A stretch of DNA of 64,000 nt from Pandoraea capi (GTDB lineage Bacteria; Pseudomonadota; Gammaproteobacteria; Burkholderiales; Burkholderiaceae): assembly GCF_902459735.1 (NCBI RefSeq), contig NZ_CABPRV010000014.1, positions 87,212 through 151,211 on the forward strand, written 5' to 3'. A program made the translations under genes and the position numbers. The notes beneath the pieces are model-generated. The model had not been told where the DNA came from, did no database searches, and was given only the letters and a program-made list of their open reading frames with translations. Numbering within the stretch: position 1 is the first letter of the stretch; each line of letters begins with the position of its first letter. This document shows positions 15,627 to 27,361 of the stretch, one piece after another.

Positions 15627-15664
15627 CCCCTCAAACATCGGCAAAAAAGCCGGGTTTGAGGGGG
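15627..15664 (-). terminator. Long hairpin downstream of CsgG-like gene
   Basis: CCCCTCAAAC and GTTTGAGGGG arms, with an inner CGGC/GCCG stem over an A6 loop. It lies 20 bp past the lipoprotein stop on the minus strand. No T-run follows on that strand, so termination is likely but not certain. Confidence 0.55.
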
Positions 15665-15684
15665 AAAGTGCGGGTAACGTCGAT

Positions 15685-16554
15685 TTACTTCTTCTTCTTG
15701 CGGACGACCTTCTTGGCGGGGGCCGGAGCGTCGTCGTCCTGAACGGTCAACTGGCCGCCCGTGCCGAGGCCGCCGGCGACGGTTTGCTGCTTGTAGTTCT
15801 TCACGGCGCGCACGACGTTGTTGTACGAGTCGGTGAACGCCGCCACGATGACCTTGCCTTCGGCGGTGTTCGAGTAACCGCCGAGCGAGCCGCCGGCCGA
15901 GCTGCCGACGATGCGACCGAGCGCGCCGAAGTCCATGGCCGAGGCGCTGCCTTCTGCGGCGGCGATCTGCACGCTGGAGCGGTTGTCGATGACGGTCAGC
16001 AGGGTGCTGGCTTCCTTCGAGTTCATGCTGCCGGCGAGTGCGCCGATGGCCGAACCGATGCCGCCCGGCAGGAGGCCGGCGAGGCTGGCGCCGGCACCGC
16101 CGGCGTTGTTATTCGTGAACGTGATCGACGGGCTGATCGCGTAGTCGGCGGCGACCATCTTGCCCTTGCCGAAGTTCGACTTGCCGCGCAGTTCGCCGGA
16201 TTCCTGGAGCGAGCGTTCGCCCATGATGGTGTTCATGCCGCGACCGCGATCGACCACGACGAAGCAGTTCGATTGCTGGACGAGGAGCTTGAGCACCGGC
16301 ACGGTCGAGCCGAGCTTGTACTGGCCGGTCAGCACACCGTACCACGGGGCGGACGTGTCTTCGATGACGGCGATCGTACCCAGCGGGCGATCGCACTTCT
16401 CGAGCGTGGAGTTGGCGTTTTCGGAGTTTGCGCCGCCGGCCGAACCGGTGGCTGCCGTCTTGGCGCTGCTGCTCCCCTGGTTCATGGTCGAGCAACCCGC
16501 CATGATGCCGGCCGCAAGCAGCAGACCGGATATTTTTACGAGATGGTGTGCCAT
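15685..16554 (-). CDS. CsgG/HfaB-family outer-membrane lipoprotein
   Basis: A 289-residue lipoprotein. The signal peptide ends in a lipobox LLLAAGIMAGC with Cys21 as the lipidated residue, followed by Ser/Thr/Ala/Asn-rich sequence. The mature domain resembles CsgG/HfaB secretion-pore proteins: FVVVDRGRGMNTIMGERSLQ, then AADYAISPSITFTNNN, a Gly-rich stretch and ASTLLTVIDNRSSVQIAAAE. Family members form outer-membrane channels for amyloid or holdfast export, but no csgA/B/E/F-like gene is adjacent, so that role is not shown here. An oddity is the C-terminal tail PAPAKKVVRKKKK, strongly basic. Followed by a large hairpin at 15627. Confidence 0.78.
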   Translation of the reverse strand: MAHHLVKISGLLLAAGIMAGCSTMNQGSSSAKTAATGSAGGANSENANSTLEKCDRPLGTIAVIEDTSAPWYGVLTGQYKLGSTVPVLKLLVQQSNCFVVVDRGRGMNTIMGERSLQESGELRGKSNFGKGKMVAADYAISPSITFTNNNAGGAGASLAGLLPGGIGSAIGALAGSMNSKEASTLLTVIDNRSSVQIAAAEGSASAMDFGALGRIVGSSAGGSLGGYSNTAEGKVIVAAFTDSYNNVVRAVKNYKQQTVAGGLGTGGQLTVQDDDAPAPAKKVVRKKKK

Positions 16555-17055
16555 TTTCCTAGTTCTTTAGAATGTTGTTCTGGAAAGGGCGGCGCTGCCG
16601 CACCCGCATGAAGCCTGGGTTTCGGCCAAGTCGGTGACGCCGCCGAATGCCAGGAGTCCAAAAAAGCAGGAGTGAAAGTCATTTAGGGTAGGACTCCTAT
16701 GCTGAAATGCTCCGTAAGAACATTCCGCGCCGCATGCTAGCACGGGCGTAAATTGCGTAGACCCTATCAAATTTAGTGGGGATTACGAATGGATTAGGTG
16801 GGTGCTTTCATTGGGATTAGGTGTGGATTAGGTAGAAACCATTAATCGATTTTCTAATCGCTCGCGAATGGACTTTGAAGCAGGGCACTGGAACGTGGTT
16901 GCCGGTTGGACGTATGGCGGCGCTGAGATGAGGCGACAGGCGAGCGTCGTGTCGAACGGAAACGAACAGCAAACAAAAAGCCCCGGCAGCGATCGCTGTG
17001 CGGGGCGTTTTCGTTTGGGGATGCAGTGAGGTGACGTCTCTGCGATACCGTCTTT
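16555..17055. other. Gap of about 500 bp upstream of CsgG-like gene
   Basis: No gene found. The left part is presumably the lipoprotein promoter region; its AT-richer centre has near-repeated words such as GGATTAGGTGGGT and GGATTAGGTAG (about 16790-16835). The right part carries the terminator of the tRNA-Arg gene. Confidence 0.45.
16972..17007 (-). terminator. Rho-independent terminator of tRNA-Arg
   Basis: Read on the minus strand: GCCCCG, inner CAGCGATCGCTG palindrome, CGGGGC, then CTTTTTG. A strong GC stem with T-run, about 50 bp after the tRNA. Confidence 0.85.
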
Positions 17056-17130
17056 TGGTCCCCCCGGCAGGAATCGAACCTGCATCTAGCGCTTAGGAGG
17101 CACTTGTTCTATCCATTGAACTACAGGGAG
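17056..17130 (-). tRNA. tRNA-Arg (anticodon CCT)
   Basis: A cloverleaf folds on the minus strand with CCA encoded at the 3' end (17056-17058). The D-stem GTTC/GAAC, anticodon loop containing CCT and T-arm GCAGG-TTCGATT-CCTGC are all intact. It decodes AGG arginine codons, rare in this GC-rich genome. The acceptor stem CTCCCTG/CGGGGGG starts with C1-G72 and has two G-U wobbles, unusual for an arginine tRNA. An intrinsic terminator follows. Confidence 0.95.
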
Positions 17131-17467
17131 AGACTGGATGCTATCCAGTGGCGCGACACCCTCTGCAATCAGAGGTGCCGCTTTGTTTATGAGGCTTTCC
17201 GGGCGATTGTGATACCCCTAACGTATCACTTCGGAACACCTTATAACCTGCTATTTCACATCGCCATTGCTACTGTTTTGCTACGGCAAGTCGGGCGACA
17301 GTGGCATCGATTGCGCAGGTAGGAACGCGTTGGCGCACCCAAGTTCGACGCGAGGGCAAGAGTATAGCAAAAACGGTTCGGGCGAAGGCCCGTACCTACG
17401 CGCATCCACCCGAATGCGGCGCGCGCTTCAGTGCTTCTGCCATCCATCATTGAGTGAGCGTTGCGTG
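17131..17467. other. 337-bp gap between tRNA-Arg and CoA-transferase
   Basis: No gene supported. It should contain the tRNA promoter, and at 17368-17396 a terminator of the CoA-transferase gene. Confidence 0.5.
17368..17396 (-). terminator. Terminator of CoA-transferase gene
   Basis: On the minus strand, GGTACGGGC and GCCCGAACC form a stem over a CTTC loop, followed by GTTTTTG. Confidence 0.7.
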
Positions 17468-18691
17468 TCAGACGATGCCGCTCTCGCGCAGCCCGGCGAT
17501 CTGCGTGTCGTCCAGCCCCAGGCGCTCGCGCAGAATGTCGTCGCTGTGCTGACCGAGCGTCGGCGGCGCGCGGTGGGCCACCGGCGGCGTCTCGCTCATC
17601 TTCATGGGACTGGCCACCAGACGCGCGACACCCCCGGACGGATGCGGCAACTCGATCGCCATCTCGCGCGCGAGCACTTGCGGGTGTGCGAAGACTTCCG
17701 GCAGCGTGTTGATCGGCCCGCACGGCACGCTTGCGACTTCCAGCCTGTCGATCCATTCGTCCTTGCCGAACTTGCGCACCATTTGCGCAAGGATCGGCAC
17801 GAGCACCTCGCGATGGCGCACGCGCGACGGGTTGGTAGCGAAGCGTTCGTCGTCGGCCAGCGCTGGCTCGCCGCCCGCTTCCACAAATTTGCGGAACTGC
17901 CCGTCGTTGCCCACGGCGACGATGATCCAGCCGTCATCGCCCGTCTGAAACGTCTGATACGGAACGATGTTCGGATGCGCATTGCTCCAGCGCACCGGCG
18001 CCTTCTCGCTGGCGAGATAGTTGGTGTTCATGTTCGCGAGCATCGCGACCTGCGTATCGAGCAGCGCCATGTCGATGTACTGGCCCACGCCCGTGCGGTC
18101 GCGATGGGTGAGGGCGGCCATGATGGCGATGGTGGCATACATGCCGGTCATGAGGTCGGCGATAGCGACCCCGGCCTTCTGCGGGCCGCCACCGGGCAGC
18201 CCGTCGCGCTCGCCGGTAATGCTCATGAAGCCGCCAATGCCCTGCACGATGAAGTCGTAACCGGCGCGCGACGCGTGCGGGCCGGTCTGGCCGAAGCCAG
18301 TGACGGAGCAGTAGACGAGATCGGGTTTGACGGCCTTGAGCGAGGCGTAATCGAGACCGTACTTCGCCAGTTGACCGACCTTGTAGTTCTCGACGACGAC
18401 GTCGCTTTGCGCCGCGAGCGAACGCACGATGGCCTGACCTTCGGGGCGGGAAATGTCCAGCGTAAGGGAGCGCTTGTTGCGGTTGGCCGCGAGGTAGTAC
18501 GCGGCCTCTGTCGTGTCGCGGCCTTCGGCGTCGCGTTGGTAGGGCGGGCCCCAGCGACGGGTATCGTCGCCGGCGCCGGGGCGCTCGACCTTGATGACGT
18601 CTGCGCCCAGATCGGCCAGATTCTGCGTCGCCCACGGTCCGGCCAGCACCCTTGAGAGGTCCAGTACCCGGATATGACTCAGCGCACCCAT
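17468..18691 (-). CDS. CaiB/BaiF family (class III) CoA-transferase
   Basis: A 407-residue family III CoA-transferase, which moves CoA between carboxylic acids through an aspartyl-CoA anhydride. Seen: the N-terminal [21 protein letters not shown], the conserved DVIKVERPG nucleotide-binding region, [12 protein letters not shown], and Asp179 in [13 protein letters not shown] as the catalytic nucleophile. The length is normal. The donor/acceptor pair cannot be deduced; formyl-CoA:oxalate or succinyl-CoA-dependent members look similar at this level. Divergent from alaS with a gap of about 245 bp; no beta-oxidation or dehydrogenase gene is adjacent. Confidence 0.88.
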   Translation of the reverse strand: MGALSHIRVLDLSRVLAGPWATQNLADLGADVIKVERPGAGDDTRRWGPPYQRDAEGRDTTEAAYYLAANRNKRSLTLDISRPEGQAIVRSLAAQSDVVVENYKVGQLAKYGLDYASLKAVKPDLVYCSVTGFGQTGPHASRAGYDFIVQGIGGFMSITGERDGLPGGGPQKAGVAIADLMTGMYATIAIMAALTHRDRTGVGQYIDMALLDTQVAMLANMNTNYLASEKAPVRWSNAHPNIVPYQTFQTGDDGWIIVAVGNDGQFRKFVEAGGEPALADDERFATNPSRVRHREVLVPILAQMVRKFGKDEWIDRLEVASVPCGPINTLPEVFAHPQVLAREMAIELPHPSGGVARLVASPMKMSETPPVAHRAPPTLGQHSDDILRERLGLDDTQIAGLRESGIV

Positions 18692-18935
18692 CGTTCGCTC
18701 TCTCCTTGATTCTTGTCGTTTGACGGACGGTTCGCGCCAAAATTCGGAACATCGTTTTGCATTGCGGAACTTGTGGGCGAGAGTCTACGTCCGTCGGTTT
18801 GCGCATGACCAGCACCGTTTCGCACTGCGGTTGGCGGCACAACGCCGTGGAAAGATCGATTTCCCGTATAATCAAAAGTTTGCAAAATACCCCGCCAGGC
18901 TTAGCTCGCCCGGTCCCCACGCTCCCACGCACCCT

Positions 18936-21560
<2,625 letters not shown>

Positions 21561-22016
21561 TCGTTCGTTGGTGATTCGATCGTGCCTCGATCGTGATTCG
21601 ATGAGGCGGCCGTGAAACGTTAGGTCGCCCCACCGGACCGATCGGGCAGGAACAAGCAAAACGCGCACTTCGGTGCGCGTTTTGCGTTTTGTGCCCGCAA
21701 GTCGTGTCTCGCTTCCGGTCTGCAGCGAGATGTTGACGCGCTACGATGGCCGCGTCGGCGTCAGGTGGCCTGACAGGCGGGCAGTACAGTTTCGTTTCCG
21801 GAAATGATGTGCGCGTGCCGGACATCAATGTTGCGTGCAGCGCGTGGCAATGCCCTGCGGTGCGCAGGGGAACCATCGCATCCGGCAATGGTTTGCATGT
21901 AAAGTATTCAATACGTTGCGCGCGTACGAAGAAATGCAGAAAACATCCAACGAAGCATTCGCGCGGCAGACGTTCGCTCTCGTTTGTTCTCATTCGCCTG
22001 CGGGCCAGCCATCGCC
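21561..22016. other. 456-bp gap between alaS and MFS gene
   Basis: It contains the alaS terminator and presumably the promoter of the MFS gene. No gene or other feature recognised. Confidence 0.5.
21657..21686 (+). terminator. Rho-independent terminator of alaS
   Basis: AAAACGCGCAC and GTGCGCGTTTT arms over a short TTCG-type loop, followed by more T-rich sequence. Confidence 0.85.
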
Positions 22017-23264
22017 ATGTCAGCCACACTCGCCAGTTCCGATCCGGTTTCCTCGACGTTGCCCCAACCCACACCAGAGCGGGCGGCGTGGCGCATTGCC
22101 TTGTCGTGCATGCTTGCGTTGTCGGTGGCCATGGGCATTGGCCGCTTCGCCTTCACGCCGATGTTGCCGCTCATGCTGCACGAGCACCTCACCGACATTC
22201 AGCACGGTAGCTGGCTCGCGTCGCTTAACTATGCCGGGTATTTCGTCGGTGCCCTTTCGTGTATGTGGTTGCATTTCACGCCGACGCTCATCATCCGTTT
22301 CGCGCTGGCCGCGACCGTCGCGCTGACGCTGGCGATGGGACTGCTCGAATCGTTTGCCGTATGGGCGGTCGTGCGTACGCTGGCGGGCGTGATGAGCGCA
22401 TGGGCAATGGTGTTCTCGGCGGGCTGGGGTTTTCGCAAGCTGGCGGAATTGCGCATGCCGAGTCTGGGCGGCGTGATGTTCGCGGGCCCGGGTGCCGGCA
22501 TCGTGGTGACGGGCCTGCTCGCAAGCCTGAACGAAGCGCTTGGGTGGCCTGCGCGCGGCGGCTGGTTGCTCTGTGGTGCTCTCGCGCTGCTGTTGCTCGC
22601 GCTCATCTGGCGGACGTTCGTTGCCGATGCGCCGAACATGTCGGATGCGGCCAAGTCGGCCGACGCCGGAAAATCAGCGCCTGCGCCCGCCATCAACCAC
22701 GGCAGTGGCGAGAGCGTGATTTCCGTCACGATCCTGTACAGCTTCGCCGGGTTCGGTTACATCATCACCGCGACCTTTCTGCCGGTGATCGCGCGTCAGG
22801 CGTTGCCGGGCTCGCCGTGGCCCGATCTGTTCTTTCCGCTGCTCGGGCTCATGGTGATTCCGGGTGCCATCATCGGAGCACGCGCGCCGCTCACATGGGA
22901 TAACCGTCTGTTGCTGGCGGTGTGTTACGTCATGCAGGGGCTGGGTGTCGGTATCGGCATCGTGTTTCCGAATGTCGCGGGCTTCGCCGTTGGCAGCGTG
23001 CTCGTGGGACTGCCGTTCACGGCGATTACCGTGTATGCGGTTCGCGAGTGCCGTCGTTTGCGTGGGGACAATGCCAATGGCCTGATCGGACTCGTGACGG
23101 CATCCTACGGTATCGGGCAGATCGTCGGTCCGCTGGTCGCCGCGCCGCTCGTGGCCGCGACAGGCGGTTTCACAACGGCGCTGCTGTGCGCCAGCGGCGT
23201 GCTGGTGCTCGGCGCGGTCGGCTTCGTGTGGGACTGGCGTCGGTCGCTCGAACGTGCGCCCTGA
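22017..23264 (+). CDS. YbfB/YjiJ family MFS transporter
   Basis: A 415-residue inner-membrane major facilitator with twelve hydrophobic helices. The first helix region SVAMGIGRFAFTPMLPLML is the YbfB/YjiJ family hallmark. The substrate is unknown for this family. I prefer the ATG at 22017; an in-frame ATG at 21984 would add 11 residues. A hydrophilic loop of about 30 residues rich in Ala/Ser/Asp (near residue 205-235) separates the two six-helix halves. It precedes a class II aldolase gene by 125-150 bp on the same strand, and the two could be co-expressed. Confidence 0.85.
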   Translation: MSATLASSDPVSSTLPQPTPERAAWRIALSCMLALSVAMGIGRFAFTPMLPLMLHEHLTDIQHGSWLASLNYAGYFVGALSCMWLHFTPTLIIRFALAATVALTLAMGLLESFAVWAVVRTLAGVMSAWAMVFSAGWGFRKLAELRMPSLGGVMFAGPGAGIVVTGLLASLNEALGWPARGGWLLCGALALLLLALIWRTFVADAPNMSDAAKSADAGKSAPAPAINHGSGESVISVTILYSFAGFGYIITATFLPVIARQALPGSPWPDLFFPLLGLMVIPGAIIGARAPLTWDNRLLLAVCYVMQGLGVGIGIVFPNVAGFAVGSVLVGLPFTAITVYAVRECRRLRGDNANGLIGLVTASYGIGQIVGPLVAAPLVAATGGFTTALLCASGVLVLGAVGFVWDWRRSLERAP

Positions 23265-23390
23265 ATCGAGCCGGCGCGGGCGAGCTGCGTCGGGATCTGC
23301 GTCGAACCGGCAACGCGCGAGACGCGCAGGTGAGCGGGCCGGACCCATCGCCCTGACATCGCTCGCAAGCCGTGTTCGTGATATCGGCTC

Positions 23391-24185
23391 ATGGACCTTT
23401 CCAGAGAATTGCGTATGTCTTTTACCCTGAAGGCCGGCCGAAAGGCCGCCACCGTGATGAGCGACGAGGAACGCCGGATGCGCGTCGATCTCGCCGCCTG
23501 CTATCGCCTCGTTGCACTGAACAGCTGGGACGACCTGATTTACACCCACATTTCGGCGATGGTGCCTGGCGAACCCGGACACTTTCTCATCAACCCGTTT
23601 GGGCTCGCTTTCGATGAGGTGAGTGCGTCGAATCTCGTGAAGATCACCATGAACGGCGAGATCGTGGGCGAGAGCGAGCACCCGGTCAACGTGACTGGGT
23701 TCGCGCTGCACGGGGCAGTGCACGCCGCCCGCCCGGATGCGGTGTGCGTCATGCATCTGCACAATACGGCGGGCATTGCCGTGTCGATCCAGCCGCATGG
23801 TCTGCTGCCGATCTCGCAACATGCGCTGCGTTTTCACGAGCGCATCGGCTATCACGATTACGAAGGGCTGGCGTTCTCGCCGTCCGAGGGCGAGCGGCTC
23901 ACGACCTCGCTGGGTCCGCACCCGGCCATGTTGCTGCGCAATCATGGCACCCTGACGCTCGGTCGCACCGTGGCCGAAGCGTTCGTGCTGATGGCAACGC
24001 TCATCAAGGCGTGCGAGATCCAGTTACAGGCGCTCGCCGGCGGCGCTGCGCCGAACCTGCCCAGCCCTGCGGTACAGGACAAGACGGCGATTCAACTGGA
24101 AGACGGTGGTGCGATCGAGGGCGTGCTGGAGTGGCCCGCACTGCTGCGCAAACTCGATAGAATAGATGCCTCGTTTCGCGATTGA
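23391..24185 (+). CDS. Class II aldolase/adducin family protein
   Basis: About 264 residues of the zinc-dependent class II aldolase/adducin fold (fuculose aldolase, ribulose-5-phosphate epimerase and decarboxylase-like members). Metal-ligand histidines are visible in VMHLHNTAGIAV and LLRNHGTLTLG, and the N-terminal part has the family pattern LVALNSWDDLIYTHISAMVP. The physiological substrate is not evident. Two starts are possible, 23391 and 23415 (MSFTLKAGRK); the second is close to the family N-terminus. Downstream lie a 4-OT-like tautomerase and a threonine aldolase on the same strand, perhaps a small catabolic group. Confidence 0.85.
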   Translation: MDLSRELRMSFTLKAGRKAATVMSDEERRMRVDLAACYRLVALNSWDDLIYTHISAMVPGEPGHFLINPFGLAFDEVSASNLVKITMNGEIVGESEHPVNVTGFALHGAVHAARPDAVCVMHLHNTAGIAVSIQPHGLLPISQHALRFHERIGYHDYEGLAFSPSEGERLTTSLGPHPAMLLRNHGTLTLGRTVAEAFVLMATLIKACEIQLQALAGGAAPNLPSPAVQDKTAIQLEDGGAIEGVLEWPALLRKLDRIDASFRD

Positions 24186-24330
24186 CGCATCCGCTGCCGG
24201 GGCGGATATCCGAAACGTGCGGCACCGCTGCGACTCACATCGAAGGGAGGGCGCGCAGGGAGTGCAGGACGCGCAGAGCGCGGCGTGGCCGAAGCCCGAT
24301 TCCAAGAACGATATAAGGAGATAGATCGCA

Positions 24331-24519
24331 ATGCCAACGTTTCACGTCGAGATGTTCGAGGGGCGTACCGTCGAGCAAAAACGCGCATTCGTCAAAGCTG
24401 TCACGCAAGCGGCGGTCGAGACGATCGGTTGCACGCCGGAGTCCGTCGACATCATCATTACCGACGTCAAGCCGGAGAACTGGTCTACGGGCGGCACGCT
24501 CTGGTCGGATCCGCGCTGA
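24331..24519 (+). CDS. 4-oxalocrotonate tautomerase family enzyme
   Basis: Exactly 62 residues, the canonical 4-OT subunit size. MPTFHVEMFEGRTVEQKRAF gives the catalytic N-terminal proline after Met removal and a family-typical first strand and helix; VDIIITDVKPENWSTGG matches the C-terminal part. Such subunits assemble into hexamers and convert enol and keto forms of dicarboxylic acids. A ribosome-binding site AAGGAG precedes the ATG. No meta-cleavage pathway genes are adjacent, so its role may be general or promiscuous. Confidence 0.88.
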   Translation: MPTFHVEMFEGRTVEQKRAFVKAVTQAAVETIGCTPESVDIIITDVKPENWSTGGTLWSDPR

Positions 24520-24628
24520 GCGGGGCGGTCGTCTACCGTCCGCTGAATTCGGTTAGGCCGGCACGGGTTGCCGGAAAGTCTGAGGCGGGGGCTCGTGTGG
24601 AGTCCCCCGTCGTTTTGAAGAGGTCGTC

Positions 24629-25750
24629 ATGTCGCAAGCCCCGTCCCCGTCCGTACCGAACATCAACGCCGCAGCCGTCACCGCACCCAATGACGGCGCG
24701 TCGCAAACGCCTCAGCACTTCGCCTCGGACAATTACGCCGGGATATGCCCGGAGGCCATGCGATATCTGGTCGAAGCGAACGCCAGCGGTCACGAGGTCT
24801 CTTACGGCGACGATACCTGGACGCAGCGCGTGTGCGACGGCATTCGTCAACTGTTCGACACGGACTGCGAGGTCTTCTTCGTTTTCAATGGCACGGCGGC
24901 AAATTCGCTCGCACTGGCGTCGTTGTCGCAGTCGTATCACTCCGTCATTTGCCACGAACTGGCGCACGTCGAAACAGACGAATGCGGTGGTCCGGAATTC
25001 TTCTCCAACGGCGCGAAGCTGCTGACCGCACGCGGGCGGGAGAACAATGGCAAGCTTACGCCGGACGCCGTCGAGTCCGTCATCAATCGCCGTTCGGACA
25101 TCCACTTTCCGAAACCGAAGGTCGTCACGCTCACGCAGGCAACCGAAGTCGGTACGGTCTACAGCGTCGATGAGATCAAGGCGATTGCGGCGGTGGCGAA
25201 GCGTCGCAATCTGCGCGTGCACATGGACGGCGCGCGTTTTGCCAACGCGGTGGCGACCCTGGGCTGTCATCCTGGCGACGTTACCTGGCGCGCCGGGGTC
25301 GACGTGCTGTGCTTTGGCGGCACGAAGAACGGCCTGCCGGTAGGCGAGGCCGTCGTCTTCTTCAACCGGGCGCTGGCCGAGGATTTTGCTTACCGTGTGA
25401 AGCAGGCGGGCCAGTTGGCGTCGAAGATGCGCTTCATTTCCGCGCCGTGGCTCGGCATGCTGGAGAACGATACGTGGCTGCGCCATGCGCGCCACGCGAA
25501 CGATATGGCACAGTTGCTCGCGAGCCGTATTCGCAATATCCCCGGCGTGTCGATCATGTTTGAGACGCAGGCTAACGGCGTGTTCGCCGAACTCCCGGCG
25601 CATGTGATCGAGGCGCTGCGGGCCAAGGGCTGGCGCTTTTACACGTTCATCGGCGCCGGCGGCTGCCGCTTCATGTGCGCATGGGATACGCGTGTCGACA
25701 CGGTCGAGCGTCTGGCCGCGGATATTCGCGCATTGAGCACGAAGGGGTAA
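24629..25750 (+). CDS. Low-specificity L-threonine aldolase (PLP-dependent beta-eliminating lyase family)
   Basis: A 373-residue PLP enzyme that splits L-threonine or allo-threonine to glycine and acetaldehyde. Seen: HFASDNYAGICPEAM at the start of the domain, FVFNGTAANSLAL for phosphate binding, Asp200 in VHMDGARFANA, and the Schiff-base Lys233 in CFGGTKNGLPVGE. The N-terminal about 28 residues are a low-complexity extension. It closes the run class II aldolase - tautomerase - threonine aldolase on the plus strand and converges with the ClC channel gene. The exact substrate stereochemistry cannot be read. Confidence 0.88.
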   Translation: MSQAPSPSVPNINAAAVTAPNDGASQTPQHFASDNYAGICPEAMRYLVEANASGHEVSYGDDTWTQRVCDGIRQLFDTDCEVFFVFNGTAANSLALASLSQSYHSVICHELAHVETDECGGPEFFSNGAKLLTARGRENNGKLTPDAVESVINRRSDIHFPKPKVVTLTQATEVGTVYSVDEIKAIAAVAKRRNLRVHMDGARFANAVATLGCHPGDVTWRAGVDVLCFGGTKNGLPVGEAVVFFNRALAEDFAYRVKQAGQLASKMRFISAPWLGMLENDTWLRHARHANDMAQLLASRIRNIPGVSIMFETQANGVFAELPAHVIEALRAKGWRFYTFIGAGGCRFMCAWDTRVDTVERLAADIRALSTKG

Positions 25751-25808
25751 AGCGTCACTCTCACTTCCGGCTGCCGACATCGGATGGCACGCCGGCGGTG
25801 ATGCCCGC

Positions 25809-27263
25809 TCAGGCCTGTCGCGGCGCCGGTACGGTCGGCGTCAGAAAGCGGTGCGCCAGCGTGTGGTAGAACGACGGGGCAATGGTCCGCGAGACTTGTG
25901 TCGACAGTAGCGCAACGGCCATGAGCGGAATCACCATCTGATGGCCATCGATCATCTCCATGACGATCACGAACGACGTAATCGGCGATTGCGTGACGGC
26001 GGCCAGATAGCCGACCATGCACAGCGCAGCCATGGCTGGTAGCGGCACCACCGACGTCATGTGCGCCATGACGTTGCCCAGGCCTGCACCGATCGCCAGC
26101 GACGGCGCGAAAATGCCGCCCGGAATCCCCGACAGGTACGACACACACAGCGCGGCGAATTTCAGCACGGCGTATAACGGCGAGAGCGCGGTGTGCGATT
26201 CCAGCAGACCACGGGCTTCGGCATAACCGCTGCCGAATGTCGTGCCGCCCGAGGCGACGCCGATTACCGCAATGGCAAGGCCGCAAACCAATGCGAAGCG
26301 CACCGGGTGCGCGCGGCGCATGTCGACCAGTGCCCTGGGCATCCAGCGAGGTACGTTGAGCATCAACCAGCCGAATACACCTCCAGCTACGCCGGTGAGC
26401 AGACTCGCCACGATGAGCACGGGGATCAGCGTCCACTGAAAGTCGCTGATCGCCTTGATCTGGCCGAAGTACAGATAGTTGCCTTGCAGGCCGAGCGCCA
26501 CGACGCCGGAGAAGATGATTGCCGTGATGAGCGTGCCGCTGTTGCGTGCAACGAAACTGCGGCTCAGCTCCTCGATGGCAAAAACGACACCCGCGAGCGG
26601 TGTATTGAACGCCGCTGCCAGACCGGCGGCCGCCCCGGCGAGCGTCAGTTGGCGTTCGATGTGAACGCTGCTGCGTCGATAGCCGCGACGCATGGCGTAC
26701 ATGAGCGAGGCGCCGATCTGTACCGTCGGACCTTCGCGTCCGATGGTGAAGCCGCAAAGGATGCCGAGAAACGAGACCGCCATCTTGCCGAACATGATGC
26801 GCAGCGTCAGCAGCGACTTCGACAGTCGCGAGTCCTGAAGCGTGGCAATTACCTGCGGAATTCCGCTGCCCTCAGAGCCCCTGAAGAACGTTTGCGTGAG
26901 CCAGATTGCCAGCGCTGCGCCAAGCGGTGTGACGATCAGCGGTAGCCAGAAGCCATGCGCGAGCATGCGCTGGAAGAGCTCGAAGCCGAAATCCACCAGT
27001 TTGGCGTACGCCACGGAGACGAGTCCGACGAGGACCGCGCCGAGCCAGAATACGCCGTAGTTGTGCCAGAGCCGGCGGGAGCGTCGCACACCGCGTTGGG
27101 TCAGTCGGGTCGACAGCGAGGCCGCAGGCGCGGGGGCTGACGAAGACGGCGAAGATGGCGAAGACGGGGAATCCGGAGTAGCGTCGGAAGAGGAGGCGTT
27201 CGGCGGAATATCGGACACGGGCCGTGGACGAAAATTGAAAGACGTTCGCCGATTATACGCCAC
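25809..27263 (-). CDS. ClC-family chloride channel / chloride-proton antiporter
   Basis: A 484-residue inner-membrane protein with the ClC signature filter motifs in order: GSGIP (132-136), GREGP (175-179, with gating Glu177) and GGIFAPSLAIG. These define the anion pathway. The N-terminal about 50 residues are a Ser/Pro-rich low-complexity cytosolic tail. No CBS domains follow the membrane part, as in short bacterial ClCs such as ClcA, which aid acid resistance. Ion selectivity and exchanger versus channel behaviour cannot be settled by reading. Confidence 0.9.
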   Translation of the reverse strand: MAYNRRTSFNFRPRPVSDIPPNASSSDATPDSPSSPSSPSSSAPAPAASLSTRLTQRGVRRSRRLWHNYGVFWLGAVLVGLVSVAYAKLVDFGFELFQRMLAHGFWLPLIVTPLGAALAIWLTQTFFRGSEGSGIPQVIATLQDSRLSKSLLTLRIMFGKMAVSFLGILCGFTIGREGPTVQIGASLMYAMRRGYRRSSVHIERQLTLAGAAAGLAAAFNTPLAGVVFAIEELSRSFVARNSGTLITAIIFSGVVALGLQGNYLYFGQIKAISDFQWTLIPVLIVASLLTGVAGGVFGWLMLNVPRWMPRALVDMRRAHPVRFALVCGLAIAVIGVASGGTTFGSGYAEARGLLESHTALSPLYAVLKFAALCVSYLSGIPGGIFAPSLAIGAGLGNVMAHMTSVVPLPAMAALCMVGYLAAVTQSPITSFVIVMEMIDGHQMVIPLMAVALLSTQVSRTIAPSFYHTLAHRFLTPTVPAPRQA

Positions 27264-27361
27264 GACATTTGTGGGCTTGGTCCGAAGACGTCTCGGAATT
27301 CACCGAATGTGCAGCGCGTCATGAGTTCATTTAAGATATTCGAATTCGCTGAAGAACGATC

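Larger units (their letters stand above)
15317..15684. other. 368-bp gap with G12 tract and hairpin
   Basis: No gene supported; a short minus-strand open frame across it lacks coding character. It holds a 12-G homopolymer (15593-15604) and a long hairpin (15627-15664) at the end of the CsgG-like gene. Confidence 0.5.

Noticed and set aside
15390-15644. 84-residue minus-strand frame spanning the G12 tract, which could be phase-variable
   Set aside because: Composition is not coding-like (Pro/Arg run from the homopolymer), and it has no ribosome-binding site.
17104-17322. Plus-strand frame of 72 residues overlapping tRNA-Arg
   Set aside because: It overlaps the tRNA gene and has no start signal.
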